Shown in pieces: positions 43,229-52,121 of a stretch of 64,000 bases of DNA. The position numbers and the translations under genes were made by a program. The notes below the pieces were generated by a model. That model was not told where the DNA came from. It did not search any database and saw nothing but the letters and a program-made list of their open reading frames with translations. The stretch is taken from contig JAKLPS010000008.1 in the NCBI GenBank assembly GCA_022013695.1, positions 62,001 through 126,000 on the forward strand. The letters run 5' to 3'. The DNA is from Weeksellaceae bacterium. GTDB lineage: Bacteria > Bacteroidota > Bacteroidia > Flavobacteriales > Weeksellaceae. How positions within the stretch are numbered: the first letter of the stretch is position 1; every line of letters starts with the position of its first letter.

Positions 43229-43264
43229 ATAAAAAGCCCTGTCATTCACTATTGACAAGGCTTT
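43229..43264 (-). terminator. Terminator of the BtuB-type receptor gene
   Basis: AAAGCC-C-TGTCA / TGACA-A-GGCTTT hairpin, one mismatch, with T5 following on the minus strand. Confidence 0.75.
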
Positions 43265-43285
43265 GAAGCGGGTTTTTATTAAGAA

Positions 43286-45202
43286 TTAAAATCGATAGCT
43301 CACGCCTGCGGTATAATTTCTTGGTTTTGTTTTATAGCCGATGATATCAACGTACGAAGTGTTGAAAAGGTTGCCCACATTCGCAAATGTCTCTATTTTT
43401 TCGGTGATTTTTTGGCTAATATTCAGATTGAACAAATGAAAATATTGATCCGTGACTTTCACCGTAGAAAACGTGGAAGAATCGTAATAAGCATCCGTTC
43501 TCGAACCAACGTATTGATGTCTGAGATACAGATGCGTCGATTGGAAAGGTTTGAGTTCCACATACGAGTTGATTCTCTGTTGGGGCTGGCGCAGCATCGT
43601 CGCCTCTTCATCCTTTTCTACATAACTGAAATTGCCTCCAAAACCAATATATGGATTCAAATCATAATCAAAACCGATTTCAAAACCCTTTGTTTTGTTC
43701 CTGTCTACATTAAGATATTGACCTGCAAATGTTACAAAATCGACGGTTTGGTAAGCAAATACATCTTTTTCCTGCCGCTGGAAAAGGCTCGCGTTTACCA
43801 CAAATGATTTGGACTTGTTTCCAATGCTGAGGTCGATCTCGTGACTTTGGTTGGTTTCCGGTTTCAAATCTGCGTTGGGAAGAATGTAGGGCAGCGATCC
43901 AAAGCTCTGATAAAGCGTAGGAGCAATAAAAGCAGTCGCATAAGAATATCCGATTTTGAAAAACAAATTTTCCGTTTCTCCAAGATAAAAAGGATTGACA
44001 GAATAAACCCAATGATTGCCAAATTTGGCATTGTCCGTCATTCTCGCACCAGCATCCAGGTTGAATCCCTTGTAATTCAGATTAATTTTGGCAAAGGCGT
44101 CGAAGTTGGAAATGTGGGTTTCTTTTTCCAGAAGCCCGTCTTCCAATTCCGTTCCTTCCCAAGGCAAAGAAGCAGAACCCATTTTCTGATTTTCGTATTG
44201 CACGCCGACGATGAAGCTGAAGAAATCATTCAGTTTATAGTAATTGTACAATTCCGAGAAAAGGTTTTTCCCCTTGTACGAAAACTGGTCATTGTATTGT
44301 TCGGCGTAATAATTTTGACCCAGCCGATCCGTTTCGGAATATCGGGAATTGAAGATCACTTCGCCTTTTTTGTATTTGAAACCGGCATTTGCGCCTACGA
44401 AGAACTGCTTGTCGTCTCCGCGGTAAAGTCCGTCTGCGAAAGCGCCTTCGTCGTATTGATATAAATTGTGATTCCAGCCTCCGGAAAGATTGACATTCCA
44501 TTTTTCATCAGAATATCCCGCTTTGGCCGAGATGTTTTGCTTTTCCCAGCCGTCTTTGTCAAAGCTATTATCGCCTTTTGCTGAAGAAAAACCTTCGGAT
44601 TTTTCATTAAAACCATTGAGTTGGTAATTGAATTTGCGCAGTTTTCCCTTTACTGTTGCATTTTGAGCAAATGTGCTGTAGGAACCGCCTCTTGCGGAGA
44701 TCAGACCTTCGATGTCTTTTTGGGAAGATTTTTTTGTTTTGATGTTAATGACAGAAACCGTCGCATTGGAGCCGTACAAAACCGAGGAAGCACCATTCAG
44801 CACTTCGATGCTTTCTACGCTTTCCAAGGCTATCAGACGAAGATCGGCAACCGTGTAATCGTTTCCTGTAACGTCTTTCAAAGGGATGCCATCCAGCAGA
44901 ATCAAAACATTGGCGCTTTTTCCGCCTCTTATTTTCAGAGATCTGGGTTCCGATGGGTTGTTGAAGTTTCCTGTGATTTGAAAACCGGCGACTTGATTGA
45001 GAACATCATTAAGACTTTGCCCTTTGAAGTTTTCCAAATCTTGGGCTGTGAAAAGCTGGATGTTTTTGCCTGTTTTGTAGAGTTGTTGAGGAATCTTGGA
45101 AGCGACTGTAACTTCCGCGATTGCAGTGGTGTCGGTTTGTTGGGCAAGAAGCGAGGCACCGGCGGTCAGCATTGCGCCAACCAAAAATAATTTTCTGTTC
45201 AT
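43286..45202 (-). CDS. btuB: TonB-dependent receptor, BtuB-like (vitamin B12 uptake)
   Basis: Outer-membrane active transporter, 638 aa. Signal peptide (MNRKLFLVGAMLTAGASLLAQ), TonB-box-like IAEVTVASKI, plug domain (LNDVLNQVAGFQI, SLKIRGGKSANVLILLDGIP, IEVLNGASSVLYGSNATVSVINI), then a 22-strand barrel ending in aromatic YTAGVSYRF. The plug and size are those of BtuB, and an upstream cobalamin riboswitch on the same strand makes corrinoid uptake the likely function. It is a single gene with its own terminator; no btuF/C/D genes are nearby. Confidence 0.93.
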   Translation of the reverse strand: MNRKLFLVGAMLTAGASLLAQQTDTTAIAEVTVASKIPQQLYKTGKNIQLFTAQDLENFKGQSLNDVLNQVAGFQITGNFNNPSEPRSLKIRGGKSANVLILLDGIPLKDVTGNDYTVADLRLIALESVESIEVLNGASSVLYGSNATVSVINIKTKKSSQKDIEGLISARGGSYSTFAQNATVKGKLRKFNYQLNGFNEKSEGFSSAKGDNSFDKDGWEKQNISAKAGYSDEKWNVNLSGGWNHNLYQYDEGAFADGLYRGDDKQFFVGANAGFKYKKGEVIFNSRYSETDRLGQNYYAEQYNDQFSYKGKNLFSELYNYYKLNDFFSFIVGVQYENQKMGSASLPWEGTELEDGLLEKETHISNFDAFAKINLNYKGFNLDAGARMTDNAKFGNHWVYSVNPFYLGETENLFFKIGYSYATAFIAPTLYQSFGSLPYILPNADLKPETNQSHEIDLSIGNKSKSFVVNASLFQRQEKDVFAYQTVDFVTFAGQYLNVDRNKTKGFEIGFDYDLNPYIGFGGNFSYVEKDEEATMLRQPQQRINSYVELKPFQSTHLYLRHQYVGSRTDAYYDSSTFSTVKVTDQYFHLFNLNISQKITEKIETFANVGNLFNTSYVDIIGYKTKPRNYTAGVSYRF

Positions 45203-45314
45203 TAAATTATAATTTTAGATTATAAAATAACTTCCAGAACTGAAAACGCGAAAATATAAACACAGAAAGTGCGTATAGAATCAGGCTTTTCCTCCGAAAG
45301 CATTTATTCAAATG

Positions 45315-45478
45315 TAGTTCTGGCAGGTCTCCTGACTTTCGCTGATTTTGCGCCTTCTCATCCGCGAATGGCGGACAATGGCAAGATGGCAAAATACTTT
45401 GTTGGCGATTTACAGTTGCGGGGACAGTTGAAGAATTACGCTTCATTCCCTTTTAATCCCGAATGATCGGGAACCAAA
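45315..45478 (-). promoter_or_regulatory. Cobalamin riboswitch upstream of btuB
   Basis: On the minus strand: AAAGGGAATGAAGCG, then CTGTCCCCGCAACTGTAAAT (45427-45408), and the B12 box AAGTCAGGAGACCTGCC (45338-45322), an exact match to the family consensus. It fills most of the 320-bp gap. Adenosylcobalamin binding is expected to shut off btuB, probably at translation, as no T-run hairpin is seen before the ATG. Confidence 0.95.
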
Positions 45479-45485
45479 TCTGTGG

Positions 45486-45493
45486 CAAATATA
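45486..45493 (-). promoter_or_regulatory. -7 element of the riboswitch-btuB transcript
   Basis: TATATTTG on the minus strand, just upstream of the riboswitch. Confidence 0.6.
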
Positions 45494-45522
45494 ATGAAGT
45501 TTGGGTAATACACTGAAAATTG

Positions 45523-46581
45523 TTAAAAAAGAAGCGATTCAATGGGAGATGAATCTTTTTTTTTGTAAAACGTTTCTAAGGGTTTTGGGAAAGATTTTGC
45601 GTCGGCAAGTTTTTCATCTGCAATCAAATAGCCATTATCGGAGGCCCATTTTTCCAATAGTTTTTTGGATTCCAATTCGATAGTGTGGATTTCGATGGTC
45701 ATATTTTTATGCGTCAGTTTATGGTGAATGGTTTTGCTATGTATGATTCGTTTTTCCCAAATTTCGGGTACCGAAGTTGGAAATTCAAATAATTTTTTCC
45801 AGATAAAATCATCGCCTCTCTGCTTGATGAGAAACTGGTTTTCGAATTGGACAAAATAATATTTTAAGTTCAAATCTGTGACTTTAGCTTTCTTGGTTTT
45901 AACAGGAAATTCCGAAATCCTTACGGTTTGATAAGCAATACAATCGCTGTTCACAGGACATTCCGGGCAAAGGGGATTTTTCGGTTTGCAAATCTCGGAA
46001 CCGATGTCCATAATGGCTTGGTTAAAATCGCCCGGTTTTTCTTCAGGCATCATTAGCAGAGCCAAATTGGTAAAATAATGAAATGCTTTGGAATTCGAGA
46101 TATCAAAATCGTCTGCGAAGATTCTTGATAAAACGCGGTAGAAATTGCCGTCTATGGCCGGGATTTTTTCATCAAAACAAATGCTTGCGATGGCTGCGGC
46201 GGTGTATTTTCCGATGCCTTTGAGTTTCAGGATTTCGTGGTAACTGTTTGGAAATTCGCCACCAAAATCTTCGATGATTTGGTGCGCGGCTTTGTGCAGA
46301 TTAATGGCTCGGGAATAGTAGCCCAAGCCTTTCCAGTAGAGCAAAACGTGGTCTTCCGGTGCCTTGTGAAGTTCAGCCACATTCGGGAATCTTTCTATGA
46401 ATCGGAGGTAATGTCCGAGGCCTTGCTTCACCTGAGTTTGCTGCAAAATAATTTCGCTGATCCAGATCTGGTAGGCTTGCTGATTTTCTCGCCAAGGGAG
46501 TGGCCGGCAATTGGTTTCGTACCAGTTTATCAGTTTGTTGCCAATGTGAAGAAAATCAGCATTTTGTTTGTTAGTTTTCAA
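45523..46581 (-). CDS. mutY: A/G-specific adenine glycosylase MutY
   Basis: Removes A mispaired with 8-oxoG. 352 aa. The N-terminal HhH-GPD domain contains WRENQQAYQIWISEIILQQT, LKGIGKYTAAAIAS and the catalytic Asp region IPAIDGNFYRVLSR. The [4Fe-4S] loop is CKPKNPLCPECPVNSDC (C-x6-C-x2-C-x5-C). A C-terminal NUDIX-like MutT domain follows. The start is a TTG (46579-46581); no ATG occurs before the upstream stop. Its promoter region overlaps that of the divergent HU gene. Confidence 0.94.
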   Translation of the reverse strand: MKTNKQNADFLHIGNKLINWYETNCRPLPWRENQQAYQIWISEIILQQTQVKQGLGHYLRFIERFPNVAELHKAPEDHVLLYWKGLGYYSRAINLHKAAHQIIEDFGGEFPNSYHEILKLKGIGKYTAAAIASICFDEKIPAIDGNFYRVLSRIFADDFDISNSKAFHYFTNLALLMMPEEKPGDFNQAIMDIGSEICKPKNPLCPECPVNSDCIAYQTVRISEFPVKTKKAKVTDLNLKYYFVQFENQFLIKQRGDDFIWKKLFEFPTSVPEIWEKRIIHSKTIHHKLTHKNMTIEIHTIELESKKLLEKWASDNGYLIADEKLADAKSFPKPLETFYKKKDSSPIESLLF

Positions 46582-46599
46582 AAATATGTCTTATATTTG
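46567..46599 (+). promoter_or_regulatory. Promoter of the first HU gene
   Basis: TTTG (46567-46570), 21 bp, TATATTTG (46592-46599). It overlaps the mutY 5' end. Confidence 0.75.
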
Positions 46600-46604
46600 C
46601 ACAC

Positions 46605-46612
46605 CAAAAATA
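46605..46612 (-). promoter_or_regulatory. -7 element of mutY
   Basis: TATTTTTG on the minus strand, 23 nt before the TTG start; it lies within the HU leader region. Confidence 0.45.
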
Positions 46613-46627
46613 TAAAGAAATTAGAAA

Positions 46628-46921
46628 ATGACAAAGGCAGAACTGGTAAATACCATCTCGAACAAGCTGGGAGTAGAGAAAAATGAGACGCAAAAAGTGA
46701 TAGAAGCTTTCATGCAGGAAATCAGAACATCTATGTATAACGGAGATAACGTTTATTTAAGAGGTTTCGGTTCCTTCATCATCAAAACTAGAGCAGCAAA
46801 AACAGGAAGAAATATTTCTAAGAATACGGCAATAGAAATACCGGCTCACAATATTCCTGCTTTCAAACCTTCAAAAACTTTCGTAGAAAAAGTAAAGAGC
46901 AAGGTTGAAGTAAAGAATTAG
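46628..46921 (+). CDS. HU-family DNA-binding protein
   Basis: 97-aa nucleoid protein. N-terminal dimerisation helices MTKAELVNTISNKLGVEKNE, the beta-arm start VYLRGFGSFIIKTRAAKTGRN and the DNA-bending arm (SKNTAIEIPAHNIPAFKPSK). The arm tip sequence is IPAHNIP rather than the IPA(S/A)KVP of classic HU, closer to the Bacteroidota IHF-like branch. A 29-residue basic protein gene follows 27 nt later. Confidence 0.95.
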   Translation: MTKAELVNTISNKLGVEKNETQKVIEAFMQEIRTSMYNGDNVYLRGFGSFIIKTRAAKTGRNISKNTAIEIPAHNIPAFKPSKTFVEKVKSKVEVKN

Positions 46922-46948
46922 AACAATAACGTATAAAAATATTAAAGT

Positions 46949-47038
46949 ATGCCAAGCGGAAAGAAAAGAAAAAGACACAAAGTTGCAACTCACAAAAGAA
47001 AAAAAAGAAGAAGAGCAAACCGACACAAAAAGAAATAA
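46949..47038 (+). CDS. 29-residue Lys/Arg/His protein
   Basis: MPSGKKRKRHKVATHKRKKR followed by RRANRHKKK: 21 of 29 residues are basic. It is a proper ATG frame between HU and RNase G with a strong terminator downstream. Similar mini-proteins occur in Bacteroidota at this position, to my knowledge. The composition and length are those of very small ribosomal proteins (compare bL36 and bTHX); it may correspond to a Bacteroidota-specific ribosomal protein reported from a flavobacterial ribosome structure, which I cannot confirm here. Confidence 0.8.
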   Translation: MPSGKKRKRHKVATHKRKKRRRANRHKKK

Positions 47039-47068
47039 TTTTGTTGTTGTAACGTCTTATACATATAA

Positions 47069-47104
47069 ATATAGTTGGTCTTTTTGCCAACTATATTTTT
47101 GTTT
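47069..47104 (+). terminator. Terminator after the HU/mini-protein unit
   Basis: AATATAGTTGG...CCAACTATATT hairpin with a T-rich loop and TTTTTG tail. Confidence 0.9.
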
Positions 47105-47147
47105 TATATTTACAAACTAATACTGCAAAAAATCACTTTATGAAGTT

Positions 47148-48704
47148 ATGAAGAAAGAACTGATAATTTCCAATGAGGAAGACGCTACAAAAATCGCATT
47201 GTTGGAAGACGGACGTCTTTTTGAACTTCACGAGCAGCAAACCAAATCCGATTTCGTTGTCGGCGATCTCTTTCTTGGCAGAATAAAAAAACTTGCCCCA
47301 AACCTCAATGCGGCTTTCGTAAGCATCGGGACCGACAAAGATGCTTTCCTGCACTATCAGGATCTGGGTCCGCAGTTTCTCTCTTATCAGAAATTTCTGA
47401 AAAATACCTTTGCCAAAAAACAACAAACGCCAAGTCTCAAAAATGCCGAGCATTCCAAGGATATAGACAAGATGGGAGCGGTGGACAAGGTCTTAAATAT
47501 TGGCGATGTTGTGCTGCTTCAAATTACCAAAGAGCCCATTTCTACCAAAGGACCGCGCATTTCTACGCAAATCTCTCTCACGGGGCGGTTTTTGGTCTTG
47601 ATTCCTTTTGATAATAAAGTTTCCATATCCAAAAAAGTGAGCGACGGCGCCGAAAAAGAACGGCTCAAAACCTTGATAGAAAGCATCCGTCCAGAAGGTT
47701 TTGGCGTCATCATCAGAACGGTTGCTGAAGGAAAAAAAGTGGCTGAACTTCATAATGATATGAATCAGCTGGTGAAAAAATGGGAAACCACTTTTAAGAA
47801 TATTCAGAAAAACAAAGTTCCAAGTAAGATTTTGAGCGAAGAGGATAAAGCGTCTTCTATCCTTCGAGACAACTTCAATCAGGATTTCGTAAGCATTATT
47901 TGTGATGATGAAAAAATGGTGGAGGATATGAAAGCTTACATCGAAGTCATTGCTCCAGAAAGAAAAAATATCGTTCAGTTTTACGATTCTCATGTTCCTC
48001 TTTTGGAATATTACAATGTTGAAAAACAGCTGAAACAAAGTTTCGGAAAACACGTGAATATTCCGGCGTCTAAAGGCGCATACCTCGTGATCGAGCATAC
48101 AGAAGCACTTCACGTCATCGATGTGAATTCCGGAAACAATATTTCGTCATTATCAACCAATAAAATGCACGCTTTGACCGTCAATAAAATGGCGGCCACA
48201 GAAATTGCAAGACAATTGCGTCTTCGTGATATGGGCGGCATCATCGTGGTAGATTTCATTGATATGATAGATGCGGAACACAGAAAAGAACTTTACGAAC
48301 ATCTGCGGGACGAAATGAAACGCGACAAGGCCAGACATAAGATCCTGCCTCCATCCAAATTTGGTTTAATCCAGATGACAAGACAACGGGTGCGTTCTGA
48401 AAAACACATCGAAACCAACGAAGAAAATCCTAATAAAGACGGGGAAATCATTGCGCCAATCGTGATCATCGAAAAAATGGAAGATTCCATCCGAACGATA
48501 ATGCAGAAGGAAAAAGGAAAACTTTTCCTGCACGTGCATCCCTTTGTAGAAGCCTATCTCACGAAAGGCTTGGTAAGCATCCAGAACAAATGGTTTGTGA
48601 AATACAAAAAATGGGTCACGATCATCCCTAGAGATTCTTTCAAAATGCTGGAGTTCCATCTCTACAATGCGGAGAAAAAGGAACTGATAAGCTTTTCCAA
48701 TTAA
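47148..48704 (+). CDS. rng: Ribonuclease E/G family protein
   Basis: Endoribonuclease for rRNA and mRNA processing. 518 aa, RNase G-type (no long C-terminal scaffold). S1 domain near residues 35-110 (VGDLFLGRIKKLAPNLNAAFVSIGTDKDAFLHY), 5'-sensor region, and the DNase I-like catalytic core with metal Asp residues in HVIDVNSGNN and GGIIVVDFIDM. The Zn-link CPxC motif is not evident, which is usual in Bacteroidota homologues. Its position after HU and the mini-protein is a conserved neighbourhood. Confidence 0.94.
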   Translation: MKKELIISNEEDATKIALLEDGRLFELHEQQTKSDFVVGDLFLGRIKKLAPNLNAAFVSIGTDKDAFLHYQDLGPQFLSYQKFLKNTFAKKQQTPSLKNAEHSKDIDKMGAVDKVLNIGDVVLLQITKEPISTKGPRISTQISLTGRFLVLIPFDNKVSISKKVSDGAEKERLKTLIESIRPEGFGVIIRTVAEGKKVAELHNDMNQLVKKWETTFKNIQKNKVPSKILSEEDKASSILRDNFNQDFVSIICDDEKMVEDMKAYIEVIAPERKNIVQFYDSHVPLLEYYNVEKQLKQSFGKHVNIPASKGAYLVIEHTEALHVIDVNSGNNISSLSTNKMHALTVNKMAATEIARQLRLRDMGGIIVVDFIDMIDAEHRKELYEHLRDEMKRDKARHKILPPSKFGLIQMTRQRVRSEKHIETNEENPNKDGEIIAPIVIIEKMEDSIRTIMQKEKGKLFLHVHPFVEAYLTKGLVSIQNKWFVKYKKWVTIIPRDSFKMLEFHLYNAEKKELISFSN

Positions 48705-48711
48705 AAAATTT

Positions 48712-48742
48712 AAACTTTGCTGGTAACGGCAAAGTTTTTTTT
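48712..48742 (+). terminator. Terminator of rng
   Basis: AAACTTTGC...GCAAAGTTT hairpin followed by T8 (48735-48742). Confidence 0.9.
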
Positions 48743-48811
48743 AGTTTTTGTTTAACTAATATTTAACGCGCATCTTATGTTATTTAGATTTTAATTGTGA
48801 TATTTTGGTTA

Positions 48812-48819
48812 TACTTTTG
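48812..48819 (+). promoter_or_regulatory. -7 element of porX
   Basis: TACTTTTG 24 nt before the ATG at 48844. Confidence 0.55.
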
Positions 48820-48843
48820 ATGCTTAAACTTAAATAAAAATAT

Positions 48844-50388
48844 ATGTCAGGAAAAATTTTATGGATCGATGATGAAGTAGATCTTCTCAAACCTCATATC
48901 GTCTTTTTGGAAAACAAAGGTTACAACGTAACTCCCGTAAACAATGTGAATGAGGCTTTGGAGATGATAGAAAAAGAAAATTTTGCATTGACATTTCTAG
49001 ACGAAAATATGCCCGGAATTTCTGGTCTCGAAGCTATTCCAATGATCAAGGAAAAAGATAATGCCATCAAAATCGTGATGGTTACGAAAAGTGAAGAAGA
49101 ACATATTATGGAGCAGGCCATTGGCTCGCAGATCGAAGATTATATCCTGAAACCGGTAAATCCAAACCAAGTTCTTTTGTCCCTTAAGAAAATCCTGCAA
49201 AGCGAATCTCTCGTCGAGCAAAAAACTATAGTTGATTATCAGCAGGAATTTCGAAATCTCAGTATGGAATTGTCTTACTTGAGAACTTATCAGGATTGGG
49301 CAGAATACTATAAGAAAATCGTGAATTGGGAAGTGAAATTTGATAAAGTTTCTGATAACGAATTCGCCGATTTGCTTCAAAATCAAAAAGAAGAAGCTAA
49401 TATCCAATTCTCAAAATTCATAGAAAACAATTATGAAGACTGGCTTCACGGCAACGATAAACCTATGATGAGCCACACACTTTTCAAGGACAAAGTGAAA
49501 CCCGAATTAGAAAAAGAAAAAGTGCTTCTTCTGATGGTAGATAATTTGAGATACGATCAGTGGAAAGTAATAGAACCGTTGTTCACAAAGTTCTACAACA
49601 AAACTTCCGAGGATTATTATTTCAGCATTCTGCCAACGGCGACGCAATATGCAAGAAACTCGTTTTTTGCAGGTTTGATGCCGTCCGAAATCGAAAAAAG
49701 ATTCCCAAACAATTGGTTCAATGACAACGAAGAAGGCAACAAAAACGAATTCGAAAGAGACTTTTTGGAAGACCAGATGAAACGTCTGGGCTTGTCCGGA
49801 AAATCAATGAAATACCTGAAAATCCTGAACTCCGACTTCGAAAGAAAAGTTTTAGAAGATTTCAATCAGCATAAAAGTAATGATCTATTGGTCATCGTTT
49901 ACAACTTTATCGATATTCTATCTCACGCAAAAACCGACAACAGCATTGTAAATCAACTGATTAGAGATGACAAAACGTTTCGCTCATTAACTTACAACTG
50001 GTTCGAAAACTCGTCCTTGCTGAAAATCATCAAAGCTGCCGCAGAAAGTGGATTCAAATTGGTCATCACCACAGATCACGGCACAATTTATGTTAAAAAA
50101 CCTAGTAAGGTGGTGGGCGACAGAGAAACGTCTACCAACATCCGATACAAAACCGGACGCAGCTTAACCTACGAAGACAGAGATGTCTGGGCTATCAACA
50201 ATCCCGACAAACTCTTTCTGCCAAAGGGAAATCTGAGTTCCAAGTATATTTTTGCAAAGAACAATATATTCTTGGCTTATCCCAAAAACTATAACCACTT
50301 TGTGAATTATTACAAAGAAACTTATCAGCACGGTGGCATTTCCCTAGAGGAAGTCATCATCCCGATAAGCATATTAGAGCCCAAGTAG
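48844..50388 (+). CDS. porX: T9SS regulator PorX (response regulator with PglZ-type phosphatase domain)
   Basis: Controls type IX secretion together with PorY and an ECF sigma factor in other Bacteroidota. 514 aa. Receiver domain 1-120 with acidic pair Asp9/Asp10 (ILWIDDE), phospho-acceptor Asp53 (FLDENMPG) and Lys103 (LKPVN). A helical bundle (120-205) follows. The alkaline-phosphatase-superfamily domain has metal or active-site candidates Asp233 (MVDNLRYDQW), Thr265/Thr267 (PTATQYAR), Asp357/His361 (IDILSH) and Asp411/His412 (TTDHGT). Strong match to PorX. Its partner PorY is not in the window. Confidence 0.95.
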   Translation: MSGKILWIDDEVDLLKPHIVFLENKGYNVTPVNNVNEALEMIEKENFALTFLDENMPGISGLEAIPMIKEKDNAIKIVMVTKSEEEHIMEQAIGSQIEDYILKPVNPNQVLLSLKKILQSESLVEQKTIVDYQQEFRNLSMELSYLRTYQDWAEYYKKIVNWEVKFDKVSDNEFADLLQNQKEEANIQFSKFIENNYEDWLHGNDKPMMSHTLFKDKVKPELEKEKVLLLMVDNLRYDQWKVIEPLFTKFYNKTSEDYYFSILPTATQYARNSFFAGLMPSEIEKRFPNNWFNDNEEGNKNEFERDFLEDQMKRLGLSGKSMKYLKILNSDFERKVLEDFNQHKSNDLLVIVYNFIDILSHAKTDNSIVNQLIRDDKTFRSLTYNWFENSSLLKIIKAAAESGFKLVITTDHGTIYVKKPSKVVGDRETSTNIRYKTGRSLTYEDRDVWAINNPDKLFLPKGNLSSKYIFAKNNIFLAYPKNYNHFVNYYKETYQHGGISLEEVIIPISILEPK

Positions 50389-50420
50389 TTTTTTCATAGT
50401 TTATTTGATTTGGGTTTACC

Positions 50421-50456
50421 AGGGCGGAAGAAGCGCATGCTTTTTCCGCCTTTTTT
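50421..50456 (+). terminator. Terminator of porX
   Basis: GGCGGAA...TTCCGCC hairpin followed by T6. Confidence 0.85.
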
Positions 50457-50464
50457 AATTTTAA

Positions 50465-50540
50465 AAACTCACTCTCCTGTGGAAGAGAACTACCTTTCAA
50501 TCCCAACCTCCCTCTCCTTTGGAGAGGGCCGGGGTGAGGA
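50465..50540. repeat. CTCTCC-TTT-GGAGAG palindromic repeat
   Basis: CCCTCTCC-TTT-GGAGAGGG (50510-50528) with CCTC/GAGG flanks, followed by GCCGGGGTGAGGA. A degenerate copy, ACTCTCCTGTGGAAGAGAAC, lies 40 bp upstream. GC-rich compared with the surroundings; an intergenic palindromic repeat of this type is common in flavobacteria. It occupies the porX-xth gap. Confidence 0.65.
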
Positions 50541-50632
50541 CAATCTTATTTCCGCATTTCTTTTTTCCATTCAATCCAAAATCCCGAACTTTGAAACCTA
50601 ATTTCAAAACATCCGGCGTCTAATACTAATCT

Positions 50633-51397
50633 ATGAAAATCATTTCCTACAACGTCAACGGAATCCGCGCTGCATTCACAAAAGACTTCCTTGGCTGGCT
50701 CAATGTTGCAAGCCCCGACGTGATTTGCATTCAGGAAAGCAAAGCCGGAAATGACCAGATTGATATAGAAAGTCTGGAAAAAGCAGGCTATTACAGTTAT
50801 TGGCATTCGGCCGTGAAGAAGGGTTACAGTGGAGTAGGGATTGCGTCCAAAGTGAAACCAAATCACGTAGAATCGGGCTGCGGAATCGAAAGCTACGACA
50901 ACGAAGGCCGGATTATCCGCGCCGATTTTGACGGCTTTTCCGTGATTTCAGTTTACGTTCCGTCCGCTTCCAATATGGATAGATTAGAATTCAAAATGCA
51001 GTTCTGTTTTGACTTTTTAGACTACATCAAAGCACTCAGAAAAACCATCCCGAATCTCATCATCAGCGGCGATTTCAATATTTGTCACGAAGCGATTGAT
51101 ATTCACAATCCCATTGGTTTGGCAAATACATCCGGTTTTCTCCCAATAGAAAGACAGTGGATGACAAATTTTATAAAAGAAAATCGCTTAACAGACAGTT
51201 TCCGATATTTCAATAGCCAACCAGATCAGTATTCTTGGTGGAGTTACCGAGCCGGCGCCCGAGCAAGGAACAAAGGTTGGCGTTTAGATTACAACTTCGT
51301 CTCCGAACCTTTGAAAGATAAAATGACAAGAGCCGTAATCCTCCCGGAAGTGAAGCATTCCGACCATTGTCCGGTAATGGTAGAACTGGAGCTATAG
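50633..51397 (+). CDS. xth: Exodeoxyribonuclease III (AP endonuclease)
   Basis: Cuts DNA at abasic sites and degrades 3' ends in base-excision repair. 254 aa. MKIISYNVNGIRAA start, Glu in DVICIQESKAG, LIISGDFNICHEAIDIHNP, and the catalytic C-terminus RLDYNFVSEPL with SDHCPVMVELEL. All metal and active-site residues of the Xth/APE1 family are visible. Confidence 0.96.
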   Translation: MKIISYNVNGIRAAFTKDFLGWLNVASPDVICIQESKAGNDQIDIESLEKAGYYSYWHSAVKKGYSGVGIASKVKPNHVESGCGIESYDNEGRIIRADFDGFSVISVYVPSASNMDRLEFKMQFCFDFLDYIKALRKTIPNLIISGDFNICHEAIDIHNPIGLANTSGFLPIERQWMTNFIKENRLTDSFRYFNSQPDQYSWWSYRAGARARNKGWRLDYNFVSEPLKDKMTRAVILPEVKHSDHCPVMVELEL

Positions 51398-51470
51398 ATG
51401 ATAAATGATAATCGATTTCTTATCTGCGATTACTGTTTCATCCAAGCCATTATTTATCATTTATTAATGA
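51398..51470. repeat. ATGATAAATGATAAT-type inverted repeat
   Basis: ATGATAAATGATAATCG after the xth stop and ATTATTTATCATTTAT (51450-51465) form a stem with a loop of about 35 nt. Related to the repeat at 41806-41868. Confidence 0.5.
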
Positions 51471-51486
51471 ATTATTTATAAAAACC

Positions 51487-52119
51487 GTGCACGAGCATTT
51501 TAATCTTATCATAGAAATCTTGGGAACCATTTCCTTCTCGATGTCGGGCAGTTTTGCTGCGATGCAGAAGCGTTTGGATCCTTTTGGCGTCTTGATCATC
51601 GCTTTCGTTACTTCGGTGGGCGGCGGAACAGTCCGGGATTTGCTGCTAGATGTTCCCGTATTTTGGATGAGCGATCTTCTGACGTTTGTTTTGATTCTCA
51701 CCACCAGCGTATTTTCTATGATCTTCAAATCCATTGAAAGAAATTTCAGGGTAACGCTGTTTATATTTGACAGTTTTGGATTGGGATTATTCACGATTAT
51801 CGGAATTCAGAAAGGCCTGACTGCGGGCTTTCATCCGCTGATTTGTTTAACATTGGGTACGATAACGGGGTGTTTTGGCGGGATTATGAGAGATATTTTG
51901 CTCAATCGGATTCCATTGATTTTTAGAAAAGAAATCTATGCGACGGCTTGTATCGTTGGTGGTGGAATATTTCTGTTGTTGACGAAATTTACTGATCTTT
52001 CTTATACATTTGTGCAGATTTCCACCATTATTCTCATCGTTGCAATCAGAACTTTGGCCGTCAAATATCATTGGAGAATACCGAAATTCTACGGTTACGA
52101 AAGCAACGAGGAAATGTAA
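51487..52119 (+). CDS. TRIC-type cation channel family protein (UPF0126)
   Basis: 210 aa, seven predicted transmembrane helices in two repeats, each with the glycine-rich kink signature: SVGGGTVRDLLLD (first) and GCFGGIMRDILLN (second). Bacterial members conduct K+ in vitro; the physiological role is unclear. Start is GTG (51487); the nearest ATG upstream is closed by a stop. It follows an inverted repeat and precedes dispersed-repeat copy C. Confidence 0.9.
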   Translation: MHEHFNLIIEILGTISFSMSGSFAAMQKRLDPFGVLIIAFVTSVGGGTVRDLLLDVPVFWMSDLLTFVLILTTSVFSMIFKSIERNFRVTLFIFDSFGLGLFTIIGIQKGLTAGFHPLICLTLGTITGCFGGIMRDILLNRIPLIFRKEIYATACIVGGGIFLLLTKFTDLSYTFVQISTIILIVAIRTLAVKYHWRIPKFYGYESNEEM

Positions 52120-52121
52120 CT

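Noticed and set aside
45523-46581. Missing start for mutY as evidence of a pseudogene
   Set aside because: A TTG start in the right place retains all conserved N-terminal residues; the frame is intact.
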